Of a DNA stretch of 64,000 nt, positions 18,548 through 27,086 are shown piece after piece; positions within the stretch are counted from its first letter, which is position 1, and the number at the start of each line of letters is the position of its first letter. Source of the stretch: Polyangia bacterium (lineage in GTDB: Bacteria > Myxococcota_A > Polyangia > Fen-1088). The notes under the pieces are model-generated. The model had not been told where the DNA came from, did not search any database, and was given only the letters and a program-made list of their open reading frames with translations. The stretch is taken from assembly GCA_036268875.1 (NCBI GenBank), contig DATATI010000055.1, positions 1-64,000 on the forward strand. Reading direction: 5' to 3'. The position numbers and the translations under genes are program-made.

Positions 18548-19348
18548 ATGTTTCAGTCTTTGCTGGTGACCTTTCGGGAGGGCCTTGAATCCCTCCTCAT
18601 CGTCGGGGTGATCGCCGCGTACTTGCGCAAGACCAATCGCCCGGGGCTGGTGCGCGGGGTGCACATCGGTTTCGGTGTGTCGGTGGTGACGTGCCTGCTG
18701 GGCGCCTGGCTGTGGCTGCAGGTCCCCAATCAGCCGCTGATCGAAGGCATCGCCGCACTGACGGCGGCGCTGCTGGTGGGCGGGATGCTGTGGCAGATGA
18801 TGCGCATGGGACGGCACCTGAAGGCGCGCATCGAATCGCGCGTCGAGCAAGTGGCCGCCGGCCACGGTCAGCGTCCGTCGGCGCGCGCGGTGGCCGGCAT
18901 CGCCGTGGTGACAGCGCTGCTGGTGACGCGTGAAGGACTGGAGGCGGTCTTCTACGTCGGCGTGCAAGCGATGGCCGTGCGGGCGTCGGTGGTGCCGGGA
19001 CAAAAAACTCTGGTGCTGGTCGGTGCGGTGATCGGCCTTTTCATCGCCGGCCTGCTGTCCTGGTTCTGGAGCCGCGTCAGCCACCGTCTGAACCTGGGCG
19101 TGGTGCTGAAGGTGACAGCGGTTTTTCTTGCCGTCTTTCTGGTGCAATTGCTGATCTACGGCGTTCACGAACTGGCCGAGAGCGGCGTGATCCGAGGCAG
19201 CCAAGCTTTCCACGACGCCACCGAGGTCCTGGGCCCCGACGGCCGCATCGGTCATCTGCTGTCGTACTCGCTGGTCTTCGCCCCGCTGCTGTATCTGGTC
19301 TGGGCGCGCGTGGGGAAGGCCAAAGGCCCGCGCAGCGTGGCCGTTTAA
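18548..19348 (+). CDS. FTR1-family iron permease
   Basis: 266 residues with about seven membrane helices and two R-E-G-L-E motifs, TFREGLESLLIVGV in helix 1 and LVTREGLEAVFYVGV near helix 4, the glutamates that carry Fe3+ in Ftr1/EfeU. High-affinity iron uptake across the inner membrane is the family role. No EfeO/EfeB or multicopper oxidase lies next to it, so the oxidation partner is unknown. With the ABC importer at 8984-13343 this is the second iron-type uptake system within 10 kb. Confidence 0.88.
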   Translation: MFQSLLVTFREGLESLLIVGVIAAYLRKTNRPGLVRGVHIGFGVSVVTCLLGAWLWLQVPNQPLIEGIAALTAALLVGGMLWQMMRMGRHLKARIESRVEQVAAGHGQRPSARAVAGIAVVTALLVTREGLEAVFYVGVQAMAVRASVVPGQKTLVLVGAVIGLFIAGLLSWFWSRVSHRLNLGVVLKVTAVFLAVFLVQLLIYGVHELAESGVIRGSQAFHDATEVLGPDGRIGHLLSYSLVFAPLLYLVWARVGKAKGPRSVAV

Positions 19349-19380
19349 AGTGATCCCGCGTAGCGTGGCCGTCTGAGCAG

Positions 19381-19845
19381 CTACAGCGGCTTCGTCATCA
19401 CCTCGGACAGCACGTCGTAGCCGAGGCAATGGTAGAAAGCGCGCGCGGCGTCGTTGCCCGCCCACACGGTCAGCACCAACTGTGCGCCGCCCTGGCTTTT
19501 CGCCCAGGCGGCGGCGGCGTCCATCAAACGGCGCCCGACGCCGCGGCGACGGTGCGCGGGCGCCACCACCAGGCCGTCGACGTACCCACGCCGCTCGGGA
19601 ACCATCTGCGGGTCGGCGGGGGTGTCGTAGATGCGCACCAACACCGCGCCGGTGACGGCACCCGCCGTTTCGTGTTCGTCGACCAGCACCGCCACCTGCG
19701 GCGCACCCAGCAGGCGGCGCCACTCGTCGGTGGTGCGCGGTGCGGCCCGAAAAAACTTCGGCGCCAGCGCGCTGTGCAGCTCGTCGATGGCCCGCCACAG
19801 CTCGCACAGCGCCTGGCTGTCGCCGGTACGCGCGGGGCGGATCAG
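19381..19845 (-). CDS. GNAT-family N-acetyltransferase with non-standard start
   Basis: About 154 residues: IRPARTGDSQALCELWR opening, YVDGLVVAPAHRRRGVGRRL with the R-R-x-G-x-G acetyl-CoA loop, and LTVWAGNDAARAFYHCLGYD. The domain starts immediately after the stop of ptsI and there is no ATG, GTG or TTG in frame at the right place. The only coupled candidate is CTG at 19845, overlapping the ptsI TGA as CTGA. Either a CTG start or an extended start inside ptsI must be used. Substrate unknown; probably a passenger at the end of the PTS operon. Confidence 0.75.
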   Translation of the reverse strand: MIRPARTGDSQALCELWRAIDELHSALAPKFFRAAPRTTDEWRRLLGAPQVAVLVDEHETAGAVTGAVLVRIYDTPADPQMVPERRGYVDGLVVAPAHRRRGVGRRLMDAAAAWAKSQGGAQLVLTVWAGNDAARAFYHCLGYDVLSEVMTKPL

Positions 19846-21611
19846 CTGGCCGGTTCCTCGTCGCCGTCGGCCAGCTCGACCGGAAATCGCGACAGCATGG
19901 TGCCGTGAACCAGCGCCTCGGTATCGGTCTCGGTGCGCATCTGCAGGACCTTCTCGGTCAGCCGCTCGGCCTCGTCCAGGCGGGTGGAACGAATGATCGA
20001 CTTGATGATCGGGATCTGGCGCGGGGCCATGGAGAAGTTGCGCAGGCCGAGGCCCAGCAGCATCCACACCGACATCGGATCGCCGGCCATGTCACCGCAC
20101 ATGGCCACCTGGCCGTGCGCGACATTGGCGCCAAAGACGATCTGGCGCAAGGCGCGCAGGATCGCCGGGTGCATCGGGTGGTACAGGTAGCCGACGTGCT
20201 CGTCCTCGCGGCTGGCGGCCAGCGCGTACTGGATCAGATCATTGGTGCCGATGCTGAGAAAGTCGCACTCCTGGGCCAGCAGATCGGCGATGAAGGCGGC
20301 GCTGGGCGTCTCCACCATGGTCCCGATCGGCACCTTCGGGTCAAAGCGGATCTTCTGCCGCTTGAGCTCATCGCAGACGTCGGCGCAAATCTGTTTGGCG
20401 GCGCGCAGCTCGGCGACGCCGGAGACCAGGGGGAACAAGATCTTCACCGGTCCGAACGCCGACGCCCGGTACAGCGCCCGCAGCTGGGTGCGGAAGATGT
20501 CCTGGCGATTCAGCGAAAACCGGATCGACCGCAGGCCCATCGCCGGGTTGGTGCTGTTGGGCAGGCGCACCGACGCCGGCATCTTGTCGCCCGCCAGATC
20601 CAGCGTGCGAAAGGTGACCGAGCGGCCCCCGACATTTTTCACCGCCGCCAGGGCGTGGGCGAACTGCTCTTCTTCGGTCGGCAGCTCGGGCCGCTCCAGG
20701 TACAAAAATTCCGTGCGGAACAGCCCCACCGATTCGGCGCCGAGATCGACGGCGATGGGGATCTCTTCCAGCATTTCGATGTTGGCGGCCAGGTGGATGG
20801 GTGTGCCGTCCAAAGTCTCGGACGGCTGGTCGCGCATCGCCACCAGCCGCAGTGCCCGCCGGCGGTGAACGGCGGCGCGTTCCTTGTATCGCCGAAGGGC
20901 GTCCTCGTCGGGATCAAGAATCACCTCGCCGCGGTGGCCGTCGATCACCACCGTCATGCCCGACCACACCCGGTGGGTCAGGCCTTCCACGCCGACGACG
21001 TAGGGCAGACCCAGCGCGCGCGCCACGATGGCCGTGTGCGAGGTGCGGCCGCCGCCGTCGGTGCAAAACCCCGACGATTCCGCGCGCCCCAGCTGCGCGG
21101 CGTCCGCCGGCGACAGATCGTGGGCGATGGCGATGCTGCCCTTGGGCGCGTCCTCGGGCGAGACCGAATCGACCATACCCAAGAGGTTGCGCAGCAGGCG
21201 CTCTCCCACCATGGCGATGTCGCTGCGCCGATCGCGGAAGTACGGATCCTCGATGCGATCGAAGACCGCCTGGATCTGATCCAGCGCCCGGCGCACGGCC
21301 CATTCGGCCGATGTCTTCTCATCGCGGATCAACTTGCGCGCCTGCTCCACCAGGTGGACGTCGCCCAGCATCATGCGGTGCGCTTCGAGAATCCTGTACT
21401 GGTGATCGTCACCCTCGCGTTCGGCGATCTGCTCTTGAATGCGGGCCAGCTGGGCGTCGGTGTGGGCCAGCGCTTCGTCGAACCGCTTCAGCTCGGCGTT
21501 GACGGCCTCGGCGGCGATGCGGCGTTCGTGAACCTCGACCCGGCTGCCCAGCACGTGGGCGACGCCGATGGCAATGCCGGGCGACGCCGCAACCCCGATC
21601 AGCTTCTCCAT
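19842..21611 (-). CDS. ptsI: PTS enzyme I (phosphoenolpyruvate-protein phosphotransferase)
   Basis: 589 residues. MEKLIGVAASPGIAIGVAHV opening, phospho-His segment GGRTSHTAIVARALG, PEP-binding TIM-barrel signatures GLFRTEFLYLERPELPTEEEQ, EMLEEIPIAVDLGAESVGLF, SIGTNDLIQYALAASR and the catalytic Cys in VAMCGDMAGDP. Takes phosphate from PEP and passes it to HPr. Start at 21611 has GGGAG upstream. 34 nt after the HPr gene. There is no EIIB/EIIC in the block, so phosphate flow here is likely regulatory. Confidence 0.95.
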   Translation of the reverse strand: MEKLIGVAASPGIAIGVAHVLGSRVEVHERRIAAEAVNAELKRFDEALAHTDAQLARIQEQIAEREGDDHQYRILEAHRMMLGDVHLVEQARKLIRDEKTSAEWAVRRALDQIQAVFDRIEDPYFRDRRSDIAMVGERLLRNLLGMVDSVSPEDAPKGSIAIAHDLSPADAAQLGRAESSGFCTDGGGRTSHTAIVARALGLPYVVGVEGLTHRVWSGMTVVIDGHRGEVILDPDEDALRRYKERAAVHRRRALRLVAMRDQPSETLDGTPIHLAANIEMLEEIPIAVDLGAESVGLFRTEFLYLERPELPTEEEQFAHALAAVKNVGGRSVTFRTLDLAGDKMPASVRLPNSTNPAMGLRSIRFSLNRQDIFRTQLRALYRASAFGPVKILFPLVSGVAELRAAKQICADVCDELKRQKIRFDPKVPIGTMVETPSAAFIADLLAQECDFLSIGTNDLIQYALAASREDEHVGYLYHPMHPAILRALRQIVFGANVAHGQVAMCGDMAGDPMSVWMLLGLGLRNFSMAPRQIPIIKSIIRSTRLDEAERLTEKVLQMRTETDTEALVHGTMLSRFPVELADGDEEPAS

Positions 21612-21645
21612 GGGCGGCTCCCGACCGCGCGATGGCGCGCCTGCT

Positions 21646-21924
21646 TCACGGTTCGACGCCCTCACCAAATCCGGACGCCACGAGCTCCGCCAGCGCCACC
21701 ACCGCAGACTCGGCGTCGTCGCCGATGCAGACCAGCTGCATGCTCACCCCGTGGGCCGCCACCAGGGTCAAAAGGCCCATGATGCTTTTCCCGTTGGCCT
21801 CCTGGCCGTCCTTGAGCACCTTCACCTCGGAGCGAAACTTGTTGGCGGTCTGGACGAACTTGACCGCGGCGCGCGCGTGCATGCCCAGGCGGTTGCAGAT
21901 GCGGACGTCTCGTTTGGCTTCCAT
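21646..21924 (-). CDS. ptsH: PTS phosphocarrier protein HPr
   Basis: 92 residues. RLGMHARAAVKFVQTANKF contains the active His15-type residue (H16 here). NGKSIMGLLTLVA contains the Ser46-type residue that HprK phosphorylates. Both regulatory sites are therefore present, in line with the hprK gene 1.3 kb upstream in the same operon. Start at 21924, two bases after the stop of the EIIA gene. Confidence 0.94.
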   Translation of the reverse strand: MEAKRDVRICNRLGMHARAAVKFVQTANKFRSEVKVLKDGQEANGKSIMGLLTLVAAHGVSMQLVCIGDDAESAVVALAELVASGFGEGVEP

Positions 21925-21926
21925 GG

Positions 21927-22379
21927 TCAGCGCGACTCTTCCTCGTGCAAGGCGACCTTGCCGGTCAATTCGGAACCAAGGCGGATCGAGCGCCGGCCCA
22001 CGTCGCGCACAAGTTCTGCCATCTCGCCCGGACGCAGCTCGCGCCGGTCGATGGTGGCCAGCTTCAGCAGCATGGGCAGGTTCACGCCGCAGACGATCTC
22101 CGCCAGCCGCGTGCCGTCCATCATCGCCAGGCAGGCCTGAAACGGCGACGAGCCGTGGATGTCGACCAAGATCAAAACCCCCAGGCCGCTGTCCACCTCG
22201 TCGCAGGCGCGGCCCACGCGGCGCACGATGCCGTCGAAGTCCTCGGCCATCGACACGCCCACCGCGGTGGCCGCCGCCAGCTCGCCGACGATTCCGGCCG
22301 CTGCGGCCAGCAGACATTCGCCCGACCCACCGTGGGTCACCACCACCAACCCAACCGTTTGCTCTTTGGCCGCCGCCAT
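21927..22379 (-). CDS. PTS EIIA component, mannose (ManX) type
   Basis: About 150 residues of Rossmann-like EIIA-Man fold: VGLVVVTHGGSGECLLAAA carries the phosphorylatable His in the V-x-T-H-G motif, and GVLILVDIHGSSPFQAC matches the D-L-x-G-[GS]-[ST]-P second signature. Normally accepts phosphate from HPr and passes it to EIIB-Man, but no IIB/IIC/IID genes are nearby, so a sensor/regulator role is likely. Start at 22379 with GGGAG 6 nt upstream; a GTG four codons earlier is possible. Confidence 0.88.
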   Translation of the reverse strand: MAAAKEQTVGLVVVTHGGSGECLLAAAAGIVGELAAATAVGVSMAEDFDGIVRRVGRACDEVDSGLGVLILVDIHGSSPFQACLAMMDGTRLAEIVCGVNLPMLLKLATIDRRELRPGEMAELVRDVGRRSIRLGSELTGKVALHEEESR

Positions 22380-22416
22380 TTGGTCTCCCACTCTACAGTA
22401 AGTTTACGCCGCTCGT

Positions 22417-23271
22417 TTACGCGGGAGCGACGGTGCGCTGAATATCGCGATGGCGAACCGACACCGGGAAATGCGCCCCCAGGCGCCGCCCCAGTTCATT
22501 GACGATGGCCACCGAGCGGTGCCGGCCGCCGGTGCAGCCGATGGCCACCGTGGCGTATGATTTGCCCTCGCGGGCGAACCCGCGCACCGACGTCTCCAGC
22601 AGCGCTTCTGCCTTGTCCACGAAGTCGCGGGTGGCCGGATCGTCCAGGACGAACCGTTTGACCGCTTCGTCCTCGCCTGACAGCGCCGACAACGTCGGGA
22701 CAAAAAACGGATTGGGCAGAAAGCGAACGTCAAGGACGATGTCCGACTCCGCCGGCAACCCGTGCTTGAACCCGAACGACAGCAGCGTCACCGACAGGCC
22801 ACCCTCGGCGCGGCCGTATCGTTCCTGGATCAGCGCCCGCAGCACGTGCACGGTCAAGGCGCCGGTGTCGACGACGGCGGTAGCCTCCTGGCGAAAAGGC
22901 GCCAGCTGCTCGCGCTCGGCGATCAGGCCGGCGCGGATGTCGGTGTCGGACAGCGGGTGGCGGCGGCGGGTTTCGGAAAACCGACGGATCAAGATCTCGT
23001 CGTTGGCTTCCAGATAGAGAAATTCCAGGCTATTTCCCGCTGCGCGGATGTCGGCGAAGATCTGGGTGGCGTCCTGCAGGAACTCGCCGCCGCGGGCGTC
23101 GATGCCCAGCGCCGCCCGATCGATCTCCTCGCGCGTCGACAAAAGCTCGACGAACTTGGGCAAAAGCGGCAGCGGCAGGTTGTCCGCGCAGTAGTACCCC
23201 AGATCTTCCAGCGCCCGCAGCGCCGTCGACTTGCCGCCGCCCGAAACCCCGGTGACGATGACCAGCTTCAT
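22417..23271 (-). CDS. rapZ: RapZ-like nucleotide-binding protein (YvcJ family)
   Basis: 284 residues. Walker A VTGVSGGGKSTALRALEDLG then the strongly conserved YYCADNLPLPLLPKF. C-terminal domain FGFKHGLPAESDIVLDVRFLPNP and IGCTGGRHRSVAIVNELG are the RapZ signatures. In enterobacteria RapZ controls glmS mRNA via small RNAs and senses glucosamine-6-P; in Gram-positives the homologue binds GTP/ATP. Overlaps the stop of hprK by 4 nt. Confidence 0.93.
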   Translation of the reverse strand: MKLVIVTGVSGGGKSTALRALEDLGYYCADNLPLPLLPKFVELLSTREEIDRAALGIDARGGEFLQDATQIFADIRAAGNSLEFLYLEANDEILIRRFSETRRRHPLSDTDIRAGLIAEREQLAPFRQEATAVVDTGALTVHVLRALIQERYGRAEGGLSVTLLSFGFKHGLPAESDIVLDVRFLPNPFFVPTLSALSGEDEAVKRFVLDDPATRDFVDKAEALLETSVRGFAREGKSYATVAIGCTGGRHRSVAIVNELGRRLGAHFPVSVRHRDIQRTVAPA

Positions 23272-24221
23272 TCCACGTCGTCCCGCCAGCGCCGCTCGCG
23301 GGCGTCGGCCAGGGCGCGATCCAGGCGCTCCTGGAATTCGCGCGCCGAGTGGTGGCCGCGCACTTGAAGAAGGCGATTGCGCGCCGCCACCTCGATCAGC
23401 GAGCTGACGTTGCGGCCCGGGCTGACCGGAATGCGCAAAAGCGGCACCGGCACTTCCAAAATCGGATACACCATCTCGTCCAGGCCCAGGCGATCGTGGC
23501 TTTCGGTCTGATCCCACTTCATCAGTTCCAGCACCAGCTCGATGCGTTTTTCGTCGCGCACCGCCGCCACGCCGAACATGTCTTTGATGTTGATGATGCC
23601 GAGGCCCCGCACTTCCATGTGGTGCTTGATGAGCTCCGAGGCCCAGCCCACCAGCACGTCGCCCGAGGTGCGGCGCACCTCGACCAGATCGTCGGCCACC
23701 AGACGATGGCCGCGCATGATCAGATCCAGGGCCGCCTCTGATTTGCCGATCCCGCTTTTCCCCAGCAGCAAGACGCCCACACCCAGAACGTCCAGCAGCA
23801 CGGCGTGGATGCTGGCGGTGGGGGCCAGCTGCAATTCGAGGTGTTTTTGAATGGCGTCGATGGCCACTGACGACACCACCGGCGTGCGCAACAGCGGCAC
23901 CCCGGCGCGATCGGCGACGTCCATCAGCACCGCCGGCACGTCCAGGCCCTTGGTGACCACCACGCAGGCCGGGTTCAATCCGACGAATCCTTCCACCGAG
24001 CGGCGAGCGTCGTCGTCGGACAGCGTCTGTAGATACGAGATCTCCGTCGAGCCCAGCACCTGAACGCGCTCCGGGTGCACCTGGCGAACGAAACCGGCCA
24101 GCGCCAACCCCGGCTTCTGGATCCGGTGAATGGTGATCGGCCGGCCCAGCCCCGATTCGCCCGCCAGCAGCACAAGCCGCAGTCCGGAGCTCTCATCCAG
24201 AAGCGACCGCACCGTCAGCAT
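23268..24221 (-). CDS. hprK: HPr(Ser) kinase/phosphorylase
   Basis: 317 residues. N-terminal DRTGG-like domain, then the P-loop LLLGKSGIGKSEAALDLI, VADDLVEV, EVRGLGIINIKDMFGV (the E-V-R-G-[LI]-G signature) and the C-terminal PVSPGRNVSSLIEVAARN (K/R-P/V-x-x-P-G-R-N). Phosphorylates and dephosphorylates Ser46 of HPr, tuning PTS signalling to ATP/PPi. ATGA-type 4-nt overlap with rapZ. 108 nt separate it from ptsN upstream. Confidence 0.95.
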   Translation of the reverse strand: MLTVRSLLDESSGLRLVLLAGESGLGRPITIHRIQKPGLALAGFVRQVHPERVQVLGSTEISYLQTLSDDDARRSVEGFVGLNPACVVVTKGLDVPAVLMDVADRAGVPLLRTPVVSSVAIDAIQKHLELQLAPTASIHAVLLDVLGVGVLLLGKSGIGKSEAALDLIMRGHRLVADDLVEVRRTSGDVLVGWASELIKHHMEVRGLGIINIKDMFGVAAVRDEKRIELVLELMKWDQTESHDRLGLDEMVYPILEVPVPLLRIPVSPGRNVSSLIEVAARNRLLQVRGHHSAREFQERLDRALADARERRWRDDVE

Positions 24222-24329
24222 TGGCCGATAATTCTAGTGCAAGCCCGTCGAAATAGCGCGCGCCATCCGGCGTGGGCCCTCACTGCGACCCTCTTCCGCC
24301 AGCGGGAGAGAGTGATCGGATGTCAGCGC

Positions 24330-24791
24330 CTAGTACTTGGCGTCTTCGTCCGAGATGACTTTGTACATGTCGGCGTCGGTCGGCGCGGCCAGAAGACGGC
24401 GGCGGAAGTCAGCGTCGCGAAACAAGCGCGACAGGCGAGCCAGCGCCTTCAGGTGCACCCCGGTCGAGCTGGCGGGCGCCACCAGCATGAAGATCAAATG
24501 GGTGGGCTTGCCGTCGATCGATTCGAAGTCGATGCCCTCGACCGAACGGCCCAGCGCGCCGACCAGCTGGCCGACGGCGTCCATCTTGCCGTGCGGGATG
24601 GCGATGCCGTCACCGATGGCCGTCGAGGCCAGCTGTTCGCGTTCTTCCAGAACCTTGCGCAACGTCTCGCCATCGACGCCGGGCTGGTTGGCGGCCAGGT
24701 GCGCGGCCAATTCCGCCAGCACACCGGCCTTGGTCTTGGCATGGATGTTCGCGACAATTCGTTCGGGCTTTAAGAAATCGATAACCTTCAT
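24330..24791 (-). CDS. ptsN: PTS EIIA, nitrogen/fructose type
   Basis: 153 residues. MKVIDFLKPERIVANIHAKT opening, active-site IAIPHGKMDAVGQLVGALG with the phospho-His in I-P-H-x-x, and LIFMLVAPASSTGVHLKALARL. EIIA-Ntr is phosphorylated through EI and HPr/NPr and regulates K+ transport, sigma-54 functions and similar targets by protein contacts. Sits between hpf and hprK, the usual order in Proteobacteria; rpoN, commonly upstream of hpf, is absent here. Confidence 0.93.
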   Translation of the reverse strand: MKVIDFLKPERIVANIHAKTKAGVLAELAAHLAANQPGVDGETLRKVLEEREQLASTAIGDGIAIPHGKMDAVGQLVGALGRSVEGIDFESIDGKPTHLIFMLVAPASSTGVHLKALARLSRLFRDADFRRRLLAAPTDADMYKVISDEDAKY

Positions 24792-24818
24792 CAGCGCGCC
24801 TCCGGCGCCCGGCGGTTC

Positions 24819-25418
24819 CTATGAACCAGCTTCCGAGCGACCGGTCTCGATAAGACCGTAGTTGCCATCCTTGCGACGATAGAGGACCGAGATACCGCCG
24901 TGGCCGGCGTCGGTGAAGACCAAAAGTTCATACCCCAGCAGGTTCAGCTGCATCACGGCGTCCTCGACCTTCATTGAACGGGTGGTGAAGGTGGCGTCTT
25001 TAATGACGCGGTAGCCGGCCGTCGCTGCCGCGACCGGCCCCGGCGCACCCGCCGCTTTGGGCTCTAGCTCTTCGAACGGGATGATCATCTCGCGCACCGA
25101 CGACGCCGGGCCGCCGTGCGGCTTGTGGTCGCGGATCTTGTCCTTCCACTTTCGCACCTGCCGTTCAATGCGCGCCGCCGCCAGATCGATCGACGAGTAC
25201 ATGTCCTCGGTCGTCTCCTTGGCGTTGATCAAGATTCCGTTCGGCAAGGTCAGGTTGATGTCGGCGACGTGGTGAAAACCGCGCTCGACCGAGAACACTG
25301 CGTGCGCCGCGATGGGATCCTTGTTGAAGTACTTACGAATTTTCTCCAACTTCTCAAGCGCATAGTCGCGCACCGCCTGAGACGCGTCCATGTGACGAAA
25401 GGTGGCCGAGAGCTGCAT
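24819..25418 (-). CDS. hpf: Ribosome hibernation promoting factor, long form
   Basis: 199 residues with two domains: N-terminal beta-alpha-beta ribosome-binding domain (MQLSATFRHMDASQAVRDYA, ADINLTLPNGILINAKE, DMYSSIDLAAARIERQVRKW) and C-terminal dimerisation domain (TFTTRSMKVEDAVMQLNLLG, YELLVFTDAGHGGISVLYRR). Long HPF makes 100S ribosome dimers on its own in stationary phase. First recognisable gene of the minus-strand regulatory PTS operon; the promoter is expected in 25419-25507. Confidence 0.93.
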   Translation of the reverse strand: MQLSATFRHMDASQAVRDYALEKLEKIRKYFNKDPIAAHAVFSVERGFHHVADINLTLPNGILINAKETTEDMYSSIDLAAARIERQVRKWKDKIRDHKPHGGPASSVREMIIPFEELEPKAAGAPGPVAAATAGYRVIKDATFTTRSMKVEDAVMQLNLLGYELLVFTDAGHGGISVLYRRKDGNYGLIETGRSEAGS

Positions 25419-25507
25419 CGCGGACAGCTTTTACCCCATTTTCCCGACGCTGGACAGGTGATTACAGCAAACCCGGAGACGTTTGGGTTCCGGGATGTGA
25501 AGTCGCC

Positions 25508-25927
25508 TCAGGACCAGAGCGTGACGACGATCGATCGGCTGCCGCCGTGGTCGCGGTGCTCGCCGAGATAGATTCCCTGCCACGTGCCCAGGGCCAGGCG
25601 GCCGTCGCGCACCGGAATGCTGACCGCCGCGCCCAGCAGCGACGCCTTCAGGTGCGCCGGCATGTCGTCGTCACCTTCGGCGGTGTGAACGAAGAGGCGA
25701 TCGCCGTCGGGCACGGCGCGGTCGAACCAGCGCTCCATGTCGGCGCGCACGTCAGGATCGGCGTTCTCGTTGATGGTCAGCGACGCCGAGGTGTGCTGGA
25801 CGAACAGGTGGCAGATGCCGGCCCGGATGTCTTTCAACATGGGCAAGGCGGCCAGCACCTCGGCGGTGATCAGGTGAAATCCGCGATCCCGCGGTTTCAG
25901 CCGAATGTCGACTTGCTGGACGGGCAT
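25508..25927 (-). CDS. yjbQ: YjbQ family protein (UPF0047)
   Basis: 139 residues. The family core CHLFVQHTSASLTINENADP DVRADM is intact, with the conserved H-T-S-A and N-E-N-A-D, and HRDHGGSRSIVVTL at the end. Members have weak secondary thiamine-phosphate-synthase activity; the physiological role is unsettled. Start at 25927, where homology begins (MPVQQVDIRLKPR); the frame is open further upstream. Gene lies just ahead of hpf on the same strand, with 89 nt between. Confidence 0.86.
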   Translation of the reverse strand: MPVQQVDIRLKPRDRGFHLITAEVLAALPMLKDIRAGICHLFVQHTSASLTINENADPDVRADMERWFDRAVPDGDRLFVHTAEGDDDMPAHLKASLLGAAVSIPVRDGRLALGTWQGIYLGEHRDHGGSRSIVVTLWS

Positions 25928-26102
25928 GTGACCTGTGTCTCTAGCACGGAGCGCCACACGGCGGCGTCCCCGGCGCCCGGTTTTCCGCCTGGCCGTGACC
26001 AGTCCCACGGCTGGCGGGTCATAAGTTGCCAAGATGCCGCCAGGACATAAATTATCTGCGGCGGCGGCTCGTCCTACGGTCGTAACCAGAGGAGATTGAA
26101 TC

Positions 26103-26942
26103 ATGAGACTTCGGTCTATCTTGTCATTGTCTATCGGATTGGCCGCCGTCGGGGGGCTTGTTTCTCCGACCGTGGCGCTTGCGCAGGCGCAAGCGGCGGC
26201 GGCCGAGAACGCGCAGGCGGCACCGCCCCCAGCGGAGCAACAGCAACCGCCGCCCGGCTATCAAGGACCGCCGCCAGGGTATCAACCGCCACCGGGATAT
26301 CAACAACCGCCGCCCGGGTATCAACCGCCGCCAGGCTATCAGCCGCCGCCACAGGGATATCAGCAACCGCCGCCGGGCTACCAACAGCCGCCGCCCGGCT
26401 ACCCACCGCCGGAGCCGTATTATCCGCCGCCGCACCGTTACCGCGGGTACCCTCCTTCGTATTATCCGCCGCCGTCGCCGCCGCAGCTGTATCGGCACGG
26501 GTTGGTCCTGGGCGCCGGGATCGGCTTCGGCGGGATCCACGCCAGCGACTGCGATAATTGCGGCGGTGGCTTCGCCTGGGAATTCCACCTCGGTGGAATG
26601 GTGAACCCCCGCTTCGGCCTGATGTTCGATGTCTCCGAGGTCATCCGCCCCGTCAACGACGGATTCGGCGACGATCTCACCAACACCATCTACACGGTCG
26701 CCGGCCAGTTCTGGCTGGTCGATCGTCTGTGGGTGAAAGGCGGCGTTGGCCTCGGCCACATTTCATTCAGCGGCGATCTGACCGGCGACGACACCGCGGG
26801 CGCCGTGATGGGCGGCCTCGGGATCGAGGTGTTACAGAGCTACTGGTTCGCCATGGATCTGCAGGCCCGCGTCTCTTACGCCGGGTACAGCGGCGGCGGC
26901 GCTACCAACGGAATGGGACTGATCGGCTTCAACTGGTACTGA
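26103..26942 (+). CDS. Outer-membrane beta-barrel protein with PPGYQ repeats
   Basis: 279 residues. Signal peptide (cleavage near VALA-QAQ), an Ala/Gln segment, then about ten near-perfect copies of a 5-7 residue unit built on Q-P-P-P-G-Y across residues 45-105, then a Tyr/Pro-rich stretch. The last ~150 residues alternate as beta strands (GLVLGAGIGFGGIHASD, NPRFGLMFDVSEV, WVKGGVGLGHISFSG) and end in the aromatic FNWY typical of barrels folded by BAM. Proline-rich linkers of this sort span the periplasm or the peptidoglycan, or stick out from the surface. GAGGAG precedes the ATG. A strong terminator follows at 27013. Confidence 0.78.
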   Translation: MRLRSILSLSIGLAAVGGLVSPTVALAQAQAAAAENAQAAPPPAEQQQPPPGYQGPPPGYQPPPGYQQPPPGYQPPPGYQPPPQGYQQPPPGYQQPPPGYPPPEPYYPPPHRYRGYPPSYYPPPSPPQLYRHGLVLGAGIGFGGIHASDCDNCGGGFAWEFHLGGMVNPRFGLMFDVSEVIRPVNDGFGDDLTNTIYTVAGQFWLVDRLWVKGGVGLGHISFSGDLTGDDTAGAVMGGLGIEVLQSYWFAMDLQARVSYAGYSGGGATNGMGLIGFNWY

Positions 26943-27012
26943 CCGATGCCGTTCGTCCACATGTACGAGCGCGCCGCTGAACCGTCGCTGACGGAAGGCA
27001 GGTAAGGGCGCC

Positions 27013-27046
27013 CCGCGCACGGACCGACAGGTTCGGGCGCGGTTTT
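27013..27046 (+). terminator. Rho-independent terminator
   Basis: Near-perfect hairpin: CCGCGC-A-CGGACC, loop GACA, GGTTCG-G-GCGCGG, followed by TTTT. Two 6-bp blocks are separated by one A/G mismatch. It ends transcription of the outer-membrane gene before the pilin operon. Confidence 0.8.
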
Positions 27047-27086
27047 AGTGGTCGGTCCCAAGTGCCGATTGTTGGGATCGACGGCC

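Noticed and set aside
25419-25507. rpoN expected upstream of hpf
   Set aside because: Not present; the next gene upstream is yjbQ.
26240-26420. Regular short DNA repeats that might be read as a CRISPR or minisatellite array
   Set aside because: They are in frame and code the PPGYQ linker of an exported protein; spacers are not unique sequences.
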